A stretch of 55,708 nt of DNA from UBA2336 sp036787955. Its GTDB lineage: Bacteria > Bacteroidota > Bacteroidia > Cytophagales > Cyclobacteriaceae. Shown here piece by piece: positions 18,754 to 26,991 of this stretch (its first letter is position 1; each line of letters starts with the position of its first letter). A program made the position numbers and the translations under genes. The notes under the pieces are model-generated. The model saw nothing but the letters and a program-made list of their open reading frames with translations, was not told the DNA's origin and did not search any database. Where the stretch lies: contig DAIQOI010000015.1 in assembly GCA_036787955.1 (NCBI GenBank), positions 1 through 55,708 of the forward strand, written 5' to 3'.

Positions 18754-19203
18754 GCAGTTCAGGTTAAAGGTTGGTAAACAATTCCCGGAAACGAGAAAGG
18801 GAGACAAAGATGCAGAAAAAGGTTTTAAGAAAACAAGGGCGGGCATGCTTGACTTTCTGAAAAAAAAAATCGTAACATTTGGTCAAATCAACCTGACTCT
18901 TCTCTAACTGCTCCGCTTAAATTTTATATCATTCCAAATCAGGGCCATGTGCGGGAACTGTGCAGGCATCTGAATCCTGCTTTTGTGTTTTCCACATCAT
19001 CCACAAGTTTTTCACAATTTTGTTAACACCATGCCAAACACTTTTTTTTCTGCCCATCCGGCAGGTACTGCTCATAATTCCAGTGGTTTTTTCTTCGGAA
19101 CACATTGCCCTTCCCCCGCACAAATGCACAACTGCCTCAATTTCCCGCTCCGCGTTTATTTTAGTAACTTAGTAACTTGAAATTGACTTAAAAGCGAGTT
19201 TCT
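18754..19203. other. Non-coding region between dnaA and the TPR-CHAT gene
   Basis: This 450-base divergent region has no credible gene. It holds a poly-A tract near 18862-18871, an AT-rich patch around 18915-18935, a cluster of three DnaA-box-like nonamers at 18988-19016 followed by a T-rich run, and a tandem 8-base repeat TTAGTAAC at 19161-19176 close to the CHAT start. It must contain the dnaA promoter and the CHAT-gene promoter, but I find no full-consensus -7 box for either. Confidence 0.6.
18988..19016. other. Cluster of three DnaA-box-like nonamers (candidate oriC or dnaA operator)
   Basis: Three near-contiguous 9-mers in the same orientation are readable: TTTTCCACA (18988-18996), TCATCCACA (18997-19005) and TTTTTCACA (19008-19016). 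Against the consensus TTATCCACA they have one, one and two mismatches. They lie about 235 bases upstream of dnaA. Such clusters act in origin function or in dnaA autoregulation. Which applies here is not decidable from the window, and spot reading does not show an obvious strand-composition switch. Confidence 0.5.
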
Positions 19204-22200
19204 ATGAAAAGATTTTTTCAGGGTAGCCTGGTGATGTTGCTCCTAGGCTGTTCAATTTTTCTATTCGCCCAAAACCAGCAGCCAACTACGGAAAAGAAAA
19301 AACCATCCAAGGCCGATAAGCAATCGACCAAAATCATAAAAAAAGCACAAAAATTTCTGGTTAAAGCAGACCAGTACTACGCTTCGGGCAAATACGACAA
19401 AGCGCTGAAAACGTTGGCCAAGTACCTTGCGGTAGCAAAAGGAAACCGGGCATTTTTGCCTGCATACTATACCCGCGATGCCCGCTATAATCTTGCACGG
19501 GGAGTGCTCACCAACTTTGTAAGCAACCTCGACAACGCGCTGCAGGCCAGCATGGCCGTGTACGGTGAGAATAATCCGGGCTATGCCAACACACTTGCCG
19601 AAGTAGCAGAAATTTATAATGAATACGGATATTACCGACTAAGCCGGCAATACGCCTCCAAAGCCCTCGATATTATAAGTCAATCCGAACAACCCGATCC
19701 GAACATACAGATAAAATCCATACTCACACTGGCCGAAGCATTAATCGGTCAGGGTTTTGCCAATGAGGCACTGAAACTCCTGCAAAAGCATGAAAGCTTC
19801 ATCGCTTCTCGGGCCGTGGAAAAAGAAACCGTTGCATCAGAAGGCAAGATACAAACGGTACGAGTTGCGGCAGAGGAATTGCCCAACCGGTTCAATAGCT
19901 ACGCACGGTTGCATCTGCTCAGGGTGGCTGCGTATGGAAAAAAAGGAGATATAGACAGTGTGGACATCATGCACCGTGTGGGAAGGGCCTGGATTAAAAG
20001 CAATGAAAGATACCTCGGAGAAACTTCGCTGATACCTGTGGAGGCGTACTATGTTTATTCCCGCTCATTTGCCGAGCACAACAACGGCATAATACCGGAA
20101 GGAATCATTAAAAGAGACAAAATGGCTGACTACAGTGAACAACTCAATGCATTAAAAAAACGAACGGCTCCTTCCGTACCACTGGCTCACGATCTTTATT
20201 TAGCTACTATTGACCAACTTTTAATTAAAGAAGGCAATACTGCCCGGCTTGCCAACTTAAGAGCTGAGTACGATCGCATGCTGCACAAATATTTTCCCAG
20301 GAACAGCATGTTACACATTAATCTCAAAGCTGTCGAGTTCAATTCAAAACTGGCAAAAGACAGAATACGCAACATCGAAAACGATGCCAATAATGTACTG
20401 GGTTCATCTACCCTGCCCCGCTATCACAAAACCAGAGTGCGCACACTTGAATTTCTTTATCATTTCTCCCTTCAGCAAAGCAGGTATACACAGGCCGAAT
20501 CCTATTTGAACCAAATCGTTGAGCAGAAAAAAGAATTGTACGGAGAAGAATCGCCCGAATACCACCTTGCACGATTATTACTGGCCAACTTCTACGTTGA
20601 TTTTACCAATAAACTGGATGAGGCCGGTAAAATTTACCAGGAAAGCTACACCGGCATAGTAGCCAAGGAAATTGCCCTGAAACATAAAGACCATCTCGAA
20701 ATCATTAACCACCTCGCAGCCTATTACGAACTGGCCGATAAATATGCAGAAGCCAGCCGATTACTCACTACAGCCAAAGATATCGCTCAAATGAAATATG
20801 ATAATGAGGACGTTGTGTATGCCAACGAACTCATTCATTTGGCCAAGTTGCTGATAAAGCTGGGTGATTATGATAAGGCTGAAGCCAACATCAATGAAGC
20901 CTTGCCTATTTATGAAATGAAAAAAAATAAAACCGATAATAACCTGCCTTACCAAATCAACGCCATAGAAACGCAGGCCAAACTGCTCGGCATAAAAGGC
21001 CTCTTTGATGAAGCCGAAGAAAACCTGACCCGCACAAAAAAAATGATCTTGCGGGCAAAAATTCCATTATCCAATGAGTTATCGACAGCCGAAGAATTAT
21101 CGTCCCTGTTTATTCAACTGGGAAAATATTCGCAAACCGAAGAACTGCTCAACAAGCTATTGCCCGAATATGAGCGCCTGTACGGAAAGGAATCACTTCG
21201 GCTTATCGATCCGCTGGTTAATAAAAGCAGAATTCTGCTGGCCAAGGGCGATTATACCGAAGCCGATAAAATCGGCCAGCGCGCCCACAACATTGCCCTT
21301 AAAACCTATGGCGAAAATTCCACCAAAACAGCTGCAACCTACCAGCTCCTGGCCGATATCTACTATCAACTGGGTGATTATGAAAAAGCCGTAGATGGCT
21401 ATCGCAAAGCCCTGACCAATATGGAGCGCCAGTTTGGTCGTAAGCATGTAAACGTAGCCCGAACACTCTCGCAACTTGCGCTTGCACAGTTTTACGGAGG
21501 TGGCGACAAAACAGAAATTGAAAAGAACATGTTTGAAGCACGCGATATTGTGGCCGAGAAACTGGGCAAAGACAACCCGCAATATGCCGAATTACTCAAG
21601 AATCTGGCGGTTTTATATATCTCCAAAAAACAATACGATCTGGCCTTTAACTCCCTCACCATTGCCGCCAATATCTGGCAGCAGAAAACCGGCTCAAAAA
21701 GAAACATCAACGCAGCCAGCATTTACCTCCTCACTGGCGATGTGTACTATCAGATGAAAAATTTTTCAAAAGCGGAAGAGTTTTACAACAAATCGAAAGA
21801 TTTGTACGAGCGTTTCTTCAGTGCATCGCATCCTGAGTACGTTAAATTATTGTCGCGCCTGAGCCGGGTGTTTTACATGACAAAAGATTATAAGCGCTCA
21901 CGGCAGCACATTGAACAGGCACTGAGCAACTACCAGGATTTTATTAAGAAATACTTCCCGGCGCTGAGCGAGCGCGAAAAAGCCAAGTACTGGAACACCA
22001 TAAAAGGAGATTTTGAGTTTTACAACACACTCGCCCTTGGCCGCATTGAAGAGTTCCGCGACCTTAGCGACCAGGTTTACAACTATCAGCTGCTTACCAA
22101 AGCCATCTTACTGAACTCTTCTATTAAAATCCGCGAACGCATTATGAACAGCACCAACGAAGAGCTCAAGCAGCTATTTGCCGAATGGCTTCGTAAAAAA

Positions 22201-23505
22201 GAACTACTGACACTGTCTCTTTCCATGAGTCCACAACAACTTGCAGAAAATGGGATCGACCCTGCTTCGCTCAATCAGGAAGTGGAGAAACTGGAACGTC
22301 ATCTCAGTCAGCAGTCGGAGCTTTTTGGCCAAAGTTTTGAAAACAAGAAAATCACCTTCGATGACGTAAAAAAATCTCTCAAGCCAAATGAAGTAGCCAT
22401 CGAAATGGTACGCTTCAGGTATTTCGATCACAATTTCACCGACTCCATCATCTATGCGGCTATCTACATCAAACCCGACATGAAAAAACCGGCACCAATA
22501 ATTTTAGGAAATGGAAAAAGTATGGAAGGCCGGTATTTCAGACTTTACCGAAACTCGATTATCAACGAGATAGATGATAACATCTCCTATCACATCTATT
22601 GGGAACCCATAATAAAAGAGTTGGGCCAAACTTCCACCATCTACCTCTCGGCCGATGGAATATATAACCAAATCAATTTAGAGGCCTTGCTCATGCCCAA
22701 CGGCAAATATGTGCTCGACAACTCCAACATAGTTTTGGTGAGCAACACACGCGACCTGTACCTGCGCCGGATAAAATCCATACAACGCGCTGAGAACAAA
22801 GCCTACATGTTCGGCAATCCGGCTTTTTACCTCACCGACACACGTTCCTATGCCCCCATCAGCCAGTTGCCCGGCACTGAAAAGGAAATCAGCCAGTTGA
22901 AGTTTCTGCTTAGTGAAAAGGGATGGAAAGCCGAAGAATACATCGAACACAGGGCCACTGAAGAGCGAATTAAAGAACTGAACAACCCCAAAGTATTTCA
23001 TGTAGCTACACACGGCTTTTACAAACCCACCCCAACGCTGAATGCCGAAATCGAACTGGAAGGCAATGAAGCAGCCCTTTCGAGAAACCCGCTGCTGCGA
23101 TCGGGCCTGTTGCTGACAGGCGCGGGTGACCTGCTCGAAAAAACGGACTACAACTTCAACATGGACAATGGCATTCTGACCGCTTATGAAGCCATGAATC
23201 TCAACCTCGACCAAACCGACCTGGTAGTACTCAGCGCCTGCGAAACAGGGCTGGGTGAAGTAGAAGCGGGAGAAGGTGTTTTTGGGCTGCAACGGGCATT
23301 TCTGGTTGCCGGAGCAAAAGTGCTTATCATGAGTATGTTTAAAGTGGATGACGAAGCCACCCAGAAACTCATGCTTAAGTTCTACCAGAAGTGGCTGAAC
23401 ACCGGAAAAATGCGCGAAAGTTTCACAGAAGCAAAAAAGGAACTGCGCAACGAATATCCGCAACCCATCTACTGGGGGGCTTTCATCATGATTGGCCTGG
23501 AATAA
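19204..23505 (+). CDS. Exported TPR-repeat protein with C-terminal CHAT peptidase domain
   Basis: This very large protein (1433 residues) starts with a signal peptide (ending FLFAQ; a lipobox-like LLGC also occurs inside it). About 850 residues of tetratricopeptide repeats follow (for example YYQLGDYEKAVDGYRKAL), then a helical linker (about 900-1060) and a CHAT caspase-like domain at the C-terminus. The catalytic histidine is in HVATHGFY (His1270) and the cysteine in VLSACETGLG (Cys1346), so the protease looks intact. CHAT means caspase HetF associated with TPRs. The signal peptide implies action in the periplasm or at the cell surface, unlike the cytoplasmic CRISPR-associated TPR-CHAT. There is no partner gene: dnaA is divergent upstream, and ltaE follows after 66 bases. 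The substrate is unknown. Confidence 0.9.
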   Translation: MKRFFQGSLVMLLLGCSIFLFAQNQQPTTEKKKPSKADKQSTKIIKKAQKFLVKADQYYASGKYDKALKTLAKYLAVAKGNRAFLPAYYTRDARYNLARGVLTNFVSNLDNALQASMAVYGENNPGYANTLAEVAEIYNEYGYYRLSRQYASKALDIISQSEQPDPNIQIKSILTLAEALIGQGFANEALKLLQKHESFIASRAVEKETVASEGKIQTVRVAAEELPNRFNSYARLHLLRVAAYGKKGDIDSVDIMHRVGRAWIKSNERYLGETSLIPVEAYYVYSRSFAEHNNGIIPEGIIKRDKMADYSEQLNALKKRTAPSVPLAHDLYLATIDQLLIKEGNTARLANLRAEYDRMLHKYFPRNSMLHINLKAVEFNSKLAKDRIRNIENDANNVLGSSTLPRYHKTRVRTLEFLYHFSLQQSRYTQAESYLNQIVEQKKELYGEESPEYHLARLLLANFYVDFTNKLDEAGKIYQESYTGIVAKEIALKHKDHLEIINHLAAYYELADKYAEASRLLTTAKDIAQMKYDNEDVVYANELIHLAKLLIKLGDYDKAEANINEALPIYEMKKNKTDNNLPYQINAIETQAKLLGIKGLFDEAEENLTRTKKMILRAKIPLSNELSTAEELSSLFIQLGKYSQTEELLNKLLPEYERLYGKESLRLIDPLVNKSRILLAKGDYTEADKIGQRAHNIALKTYGENSTKTAATYQLLADIYYQLGDYEKAVDGYRKALTNMERQFGRKHVNVARTLSQLALAQFYGGGDKTEIEKNMFEARDIVAEKLGKDNPQYAELLKNLAVLYISKKQYDLAFNSLTIAANIWQQKTGSKRNINAASIYLLTGDVYYQMKNFSKAEEFYNKSKDLYERFFSASHPEYVKLLSRLSRVFYMTKDYKRSRQHIEQALSNYQDFIKKYFPALSEREKAKYWNTIKGDFEFYNTLALGRIEEFRDLSDQVYNYQLLTKAILLNSSIKIRERIMNSTNEELKQLFAEWLRKKELLTLSLSMSPQQLAENGIDPASLNQEVEKLERHLSQQSELFGQSFENKKITFDDVKKSLKPNEVAIEMVRFRYFDHNFTDSIIYAAIYIKPDMKKPAPIILGNGKSMEGRYFRLYRNSIINEIDDNISYHIYWEPIIKELGQTSTIYLSADGIYNQINLEALLMPNGKYVLDNSNIVLVSNTRDLYLRRIKSIQRAENKAYMFGNPAFYLTDTRSYAPISQLPGTEKEISQLKFLLSEKGWKAEEYIEHRATEERIKELNNPKVFHVATHGFYKPTPTLNAEIELEGNEAALSRNPLLRSGLLLTGAGDLLEKTDYNFNMDNGILTAYEAMNLNLDQTDLVVLSACETGLGEVEAGEGVFGLQRAFLVAGAKVLIMSMFKVDDEATQKLMLKFYQKWLNTGKMRESFTEAKKELRNEYPQPIYWGAFIMIGLE

Positions 23506-23571
23506 TCACCAGCAACCGCAGCTTAAAGAAGCCGGCTTTTGAGCTGGCAGCTTTTGCTTTAAATTGCCCCC

Positions 23572-24597
23572 ATGCGAAGTTTTGCAAGCGACAACTATGC
23601 CGGCGTACACCCGGAAATTATGGAGGCTATCGTTCGTGCCAATTCCGAACACGCCCCCTCCTACGGCAATGATGCGGTTACCCGGCGCACCACCGCACTT
23701 TTCAAAGACATTTTCGGCGAACCCTGTGAAGTATATTTCGTGTACAACGGCACCGCTGCCAACACGTTAGGACTTGCCGCCCTAACCAAACGGTTCAACG
23801 CTATCCTGTGCTCGGAATGGGCTCACATCAATGTAGATGAATCGACCGCTCCGGAACTGTTCACCGGTTGTAAACTGGTAGGCGTACCCGCTGTGCATGG
23901 AAAAATTTATCCCGAACAGGTTGAAGAAAAAATCCATCGCATCGGTGACCCGCACCACCCGCAGGTAAAGGTAATTTCTATTTCCCAGCTTACCGAATAC
24001 GGAACTGTATACACTCCTGATGAGATCCGGGCTTTATCTGCTCTTGCAAAAAAACACAACCTCTACCTGCACATGGACGGTGCACGAATAAGCAATGCGG
24101 CCGTTGGTCTCAATTTACCCTTTCGTACATTTACCCGCGATGCGGGCGTAGATATTCTTTCTTTTGGAGGCACCAAAAACGGAATGATGTTTGGTGAAGC
24201 CGTGCTGATTTTTAACCCCGAACTTTCCCGCGATTTTGCTTTTATCCGCAAGCAAGGCATGCAGCTTCATTCCAAAATGCGGTTCATCAGCGCTCAGTTC
24301 GAGGCCTTGCTCAGCAATGAGCTGTGGAAAAGAAATGCCGCACACGCCAACCGCATGGCCAGCATGCTGGCCAATGAACTGCAGCAAATACCGGGCATAA
24401 CCATCACCCAGCCCGTTCAGGGTAATGGGGTGTTTGCCATACTACCTCCCCACATCATAAAACCTCTGCAGGACGAAGTGTTTTTTTATGTATGGAATGA
24501 AAAACTGAATGAGGTAAGATTAATGTGCTCTTTCGACACGCAAGCGGAAGAAATCAACAGGTTCATAAAAAAGATCCGGCAACTGCTTAGCGCTTGA
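23572..24597 (+). CDS. ltaE: Low-specificity L-threonine aldolase
   Basis: This 341-residue fold-type I PLP enzyme splits L-threonine (and often allo-threonine) to glycine and acetaldehyde. It has the family N-terminus FASDNYAGVHPEIMEAI, the conserved HMDGARISNA block with the aspartate that contacts the PLP ring nitrogen, and the PLP-binding lysine in SFGGTKNGMMFGEA (about residue 203). Length and layout are standard. It may be cotranscribed with the TPR-CHAT gene (66-base gap), though no functional link is evident. Its 3' end overlaps the convergent small T9SS gene by 11 bases. Confidence 0.93.
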   Translation: MRSFASDNYAGVHPEIMEAIVRANSEHAPSYGNDAVTRRTTALFKDIFGEPCEVYFVYNGTAANTLGLAALTKRFNAILCSEWAHINVDESTAPELFTGCKLVGVPAVHGKIYPEQVEEKIHRIGDPHHPQVKVISISQLTEYGTVYTPDEIRALSALAKKHNLYLHMDGARISNAAVGLNLPFRTFTRDAGVDILSFGGTKNGMMFGEAVLIFNPELSRDFAFIRKQGMQLHSKMRFISAQFEALLSNELWKRNAAHANRMASMLANELQQIPGITITQPVQGNGVFAILPPHIIKPLQDEVFFYVWNEKLNEVRLMCSFDTQAEEINRFIKKIRQLLSA

Positions 24598-24931
24598 GAA
24601 ATTTATAAGTGCCCCTGAAAAGGGTGCGCTCTTCCCGAACACCCAGAAGATAATAGCCGGCCGAAAGGTCTTTTATGCGTATCCGGATTTCGCGTTCACC
24701 AACCACCTCAGCTTCAACGTGCATTTCATTGCCGATAATGTTGTAAAGGGTAAGATGAACCAGCCGGGCATCCAGGGGGTCTGTCAACTTCAGATAGACA
24801 TAATCATCAAGGGCCGGGTTAGGATAAACGGAAACATGCAGGTCGCCACCCGTTTGCCTAAATTCCCTGGCCAGCTGTGCCCACGCTCCGGCACTCAACA
24901 TAAACAGCCCGATGATGACAACCACACGCAT
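24587..24931 (-). CDS. Minimal T9SS C-terminal sorting-domain protein
   Basis: The 114-residue product is a signal peptide (MRVVVIIGLFMLSAGAWAQ) followed almost at once by a type A T9SS sorting domain. Visible features are VSVYPNPALDDYVYLKL, the middle LTLYNIIGNEMH, the DLSAGYYLLGV block and a basic end (KFLKR). Normally this domain of about 80 residues sits at the end of a large secreted protein. Here there is no cargo domain, so the protein may be a stand-alone surface-attached peptide or the remnant of a larger gene. It shares no spacer with ltaE, whose end it overlaps. Confidence 0.8.
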   Translation of the reverse strand: MRVVVIIGLFMLSAGAWAQLAREFRQTGGDLHVSVYPNPALDDYVYLKLTDPLDARLVHLTLYNIIGNEMHVEAEVVGEREIRIRIKDLSAGYYLLGVREERTLFRGTYKFLKR

Positions 24932-24958
24932 TGCACTATAAAATTACGTAAAAAGCCT

Positions 24959-24988
24959 GCTAAAGTTCAAATTTCTCCCGGCTTTAGC
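24959..24988 (-). terminator. Candidate terminator downstream of nnr
   Basis: A 7-base inverted repeat (GCTAAAG at 24959-24965 with CTTTAGC at 24982-24988) has a 16-base loop and, reading leftward, is followed by GGCTTTTTAC. It is suited to end leftward transcription from nnr before the small T9SS gene. The loop is long, so confidence is modest. Confidence 0.35.
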
Positions 24989-25046
24989 ATTATCTTTTTA
25001 TGAAGTATTAGATGAAAAAAGTGCGAAAAAGGTTTAAAAACAGCCC

Positions 25047-26549
25047 TCAAAAGGCACCAACCTGGCGGAAGGCATCCGGAAGTTTTTCGAGTAAGTCGCG
25101 GGTTATCAGGCTTTCGCAACCTTTTTCATGAACTGCCACATCACCTGCCAGCCCATGTATCCAGCAACCCAAACGGGCAGCATCGGCAGCAGGGTAACCA
25201 CGGGCCATCAGGCCGGTCAGTATGCCGGTCAATGCATCACCACTACCCCCCTTGGCCATTCCGGGGTTTCCGGTGTTATTAAACCATAGGGTTCCATCGG
25301 GCAGGGCAATGGCAGTGTGAGCTCCTTTCACCATCACCACTGCCTGCGCTCTTGCAGCCATCTCCAACTGGCGATCCAGCCGTTCAAAATCGTTCCGGTA
25401 ATTACCGGCAAGACGCCTGAATTCTCCCGGGTGCGGGGTAAGAATACTGCCTTTCGGAATGAGATTCATTAAATGACGGTGCGTAGCCAGTATGTTCAGC
25501 GCATCGGCATCAATTACCATGGGCACGGAAACTTCGGATAAAAGCGATTCAAAAGCATTCACGGTATGCCCATCTGTGCCCAGCCCGGGACCGATACCGA
25601 TAACATTAAAGCTGTCCAGCGGCGGAGCCTGTGTAAACACATCATCAGACGGATCAACCGATGCCATGGCCTCAGGCACCGCCGTTTGAATCACCGCATA
25701 TCCGCTTTTGGGCACATGAACCGTAAGTAACCCGGACCCGCTGCGCAACACTCCCGTTGCTGCCAGTACGGCTGCACCCATTTTTCCGGTGCTTCCGGCT
25801 ACGAGCAGGGCATGGCCAAACCTGCCTTTGTGATCAAACTTACTGCGGTGCAGCACAAGTTTTTTTATGCCCGCACGCGTAAGCAAAAAATGTCGGCATT
25901 CAGCCTGGTTGATAAATTTCTTGCTCAAACCAATATCAACCACATGCCATTTGCCTGTAAACTGAAAATTTTCGGGCAGCAGAAAAGCAAGTTTGGGCAA
26001 TTGAAAGGTAACGGTATGATGTGCCTGAACAACCTCGCCGGTAGAAGGCCCGTCGGGCAAAAGACCGGAAGGAATGTCAACTGCCACCCGAACAGCGTTT
26101 GTCTGGTTCATGATCCGGATTACGGCCGCATACAAACCATCTACAGGCCGCGACAGCCCCGAACCGAAAATGGCATCTATCAGCACATCACAATTGCTAA
26201 ACAACCCTTCATGCGGCTGGCTGTTGATTTGCACCACGCTGATGTTCGGCGGAAGGCGTTTTCGGTTCATGAGAAAATCCTCCGATTCGCGGGCACCGCC
26301 ATAAATAATCCATACCGTTACCACGTACCCCAGTTCGCTCAGCATGCGGGCTATGCCCAGCCCATCTCCTCCGTTGTTTCCGGTGCCACACACTACGCCT
26401 GTGCGGTGGGTTTCGTCAAAATGCTCGGTGAACCACGAGGTGAAAGCGCGGCAGGCCCGCTCCATCAAATCGATGGAAGCGATGGGTTCGTTGGCAATGG
26501 TGTAATTATCCAGTTCCTTGATCTGCGGAGTTGAAAGAATCTTCAACAT
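25047..26549 (-). CDS. nnr: Bifunctional NAD(P)HX epimerase / ADP-dependent dehydratase
   Basis: This 500-residue repair enzyme restores NAD(P)H from its hydrated form. The N-terminal YjeF_N domain (about residues 1-215; CGTGNNGGDGLGIAR) epimerises NAD(P)HX. The C-terminal ribokinase-like domain (about 230-495; TPHPGEFRRL, then GNPGMAKGGSGDALTGIL) is the ADP-dependent dehydratase. Both active-site regions look complete and length is normal for the fusion. It is followed by a candidate terminator and preceded, 21 bases away, by the ferredoxin gene on the same strand, so the two may be cotranscribed. Confidence 0.95.
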   Translation of the reverse strand: MLKILSTPQIKELDNYTIANEPIASIDLMERACRAFTSWFTEHFDETHRTGVVCGTGNNGGDGLGIARMLSELGYVVTVWIIYGGARESEDFLMNRKRLPPNISVVQINSQPHEGLFSNCDVLIDAIFGSGLSRPVDGLYAAVIRIMNQTNAVRVAVDIPSGLLPDGPSTGEVVQAHHTVTFQLPKLAFLLPENFQFTGKWHVVDIGLSKKFINQAECRHFLLTRAGIKKLVLHRSKFDHKGRFGHALLVAGSTGKMGAAVLAATGVLRSGSGLLTVHVPKSGYAVIQTAVPEAMASVDPSDDVFTQAPPLDSFNVIGIGPGLGTDGHTVNAFESLLSEVSVPMVIDADALNILATHRHLMNLIPKGSILTPHPGEFRRLAGNYRNDFERLDRQLEMAARAQAVVMVKGAHTAIALPDGTLWFNNTGNPGMAKGGSGDALTGILTGLMARGYPAADAARLGCWIHGLAGDVAVHEKGCESLITRDLLEKLPDAFRQVGAF

Positions 26550-26570
26550 TATTGAATGGAAACTGCAAAT

Positions 26571-26876
26571 TTATGCAGCAGGAGGCTGTAAACCGTAGAA
26601 CTCGTAATTCCTGGCGATGTAGCTTTTCCACTTTTCAGGCACCTGACTCTCCTCAAAAATGGCTTCTACCGGACAGGCCGGAACACAGGCATCGCAGTCA
26701 ATGCAAACCTCCGGATTGATGTACAATTGCTTTCCGGTTTTGTCAAAACCGGGCTCCTTCACTTCCTGCCCGCTTCGGTCCTTATATATCGGTCCGTGAA
26801 TACAATCCACCGGGCACACATCCACACACGCCGTATCGCAGGTGCTCACACAGGGTTCGCAAATAATGTAAGGCAT
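26571..26876 (-). CDS. Dicluster ferredoxin (4Fe-4S)
   Basis: This 101-residue ferredoxin has two cysteine groups. The first is CEPCVSTCDTACVDVCPVDC near the N-terminus, and the second is CIDCDACVPACPVEAI at about residues 61-76, with a linker and a C-terminal extension as in 7Fe/8Fe ferredoxins of the FdxA type. I chose the ATG at 26876 (MPYIICEPC); the open frame upstream to 26939 lacks family character. It is divergent from korAB across 115 bases and is a natural electron acceptor for the 2-oxoglutarate:ferredoxin oxidoreductase, although that pairing is inference. Confidence 0.92.
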   Translation of the reverse strand: MPYIICEPCVSTCDTACVDVCPVDCIHGPIYKDRSGQEVKEPGFDKTGKQLYINPEVCIDCDACVPACPVEAIFEESQVPEKWKSYIARNYEFYGLQPPAA

Positions 26877-26991
26877 AACCTTTGGGGTTGAATTATCGAA
26901 AGATAACGAAAATCTGTTGGAACATCCACCCTTTTTCAATGGTTTATTGAAACGTAAAACCGTAACTTCACGTTATCAAATCTCTTCTTAT

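Noticed and set aside
19161..19176. Tandem 8-base repeat TTAGTAAC before the CHAT gene
   Set aside because: Only two copies; too short to support a regulatory or phase-variation claim.
22678..23463. 261-codon frame opposite the CHAT domain
   Set aside because: Lies entirely antisense to a strongly supported coding region and has low-complexity Phe- and His-rich content.
19204..23505. CRISPR-linked TPR-CHAT (craspase-like) system
   Set aside because: The protein has a signal peptide, and no gRAMP/Cas7-11-like gene, Cas1/Cas2 or repeat array lies in the window.
25812..26534. 240-codon frame opposite nnr
   Set aside because: Antisense shadow; His- and Gln-rich sequence with no domain.
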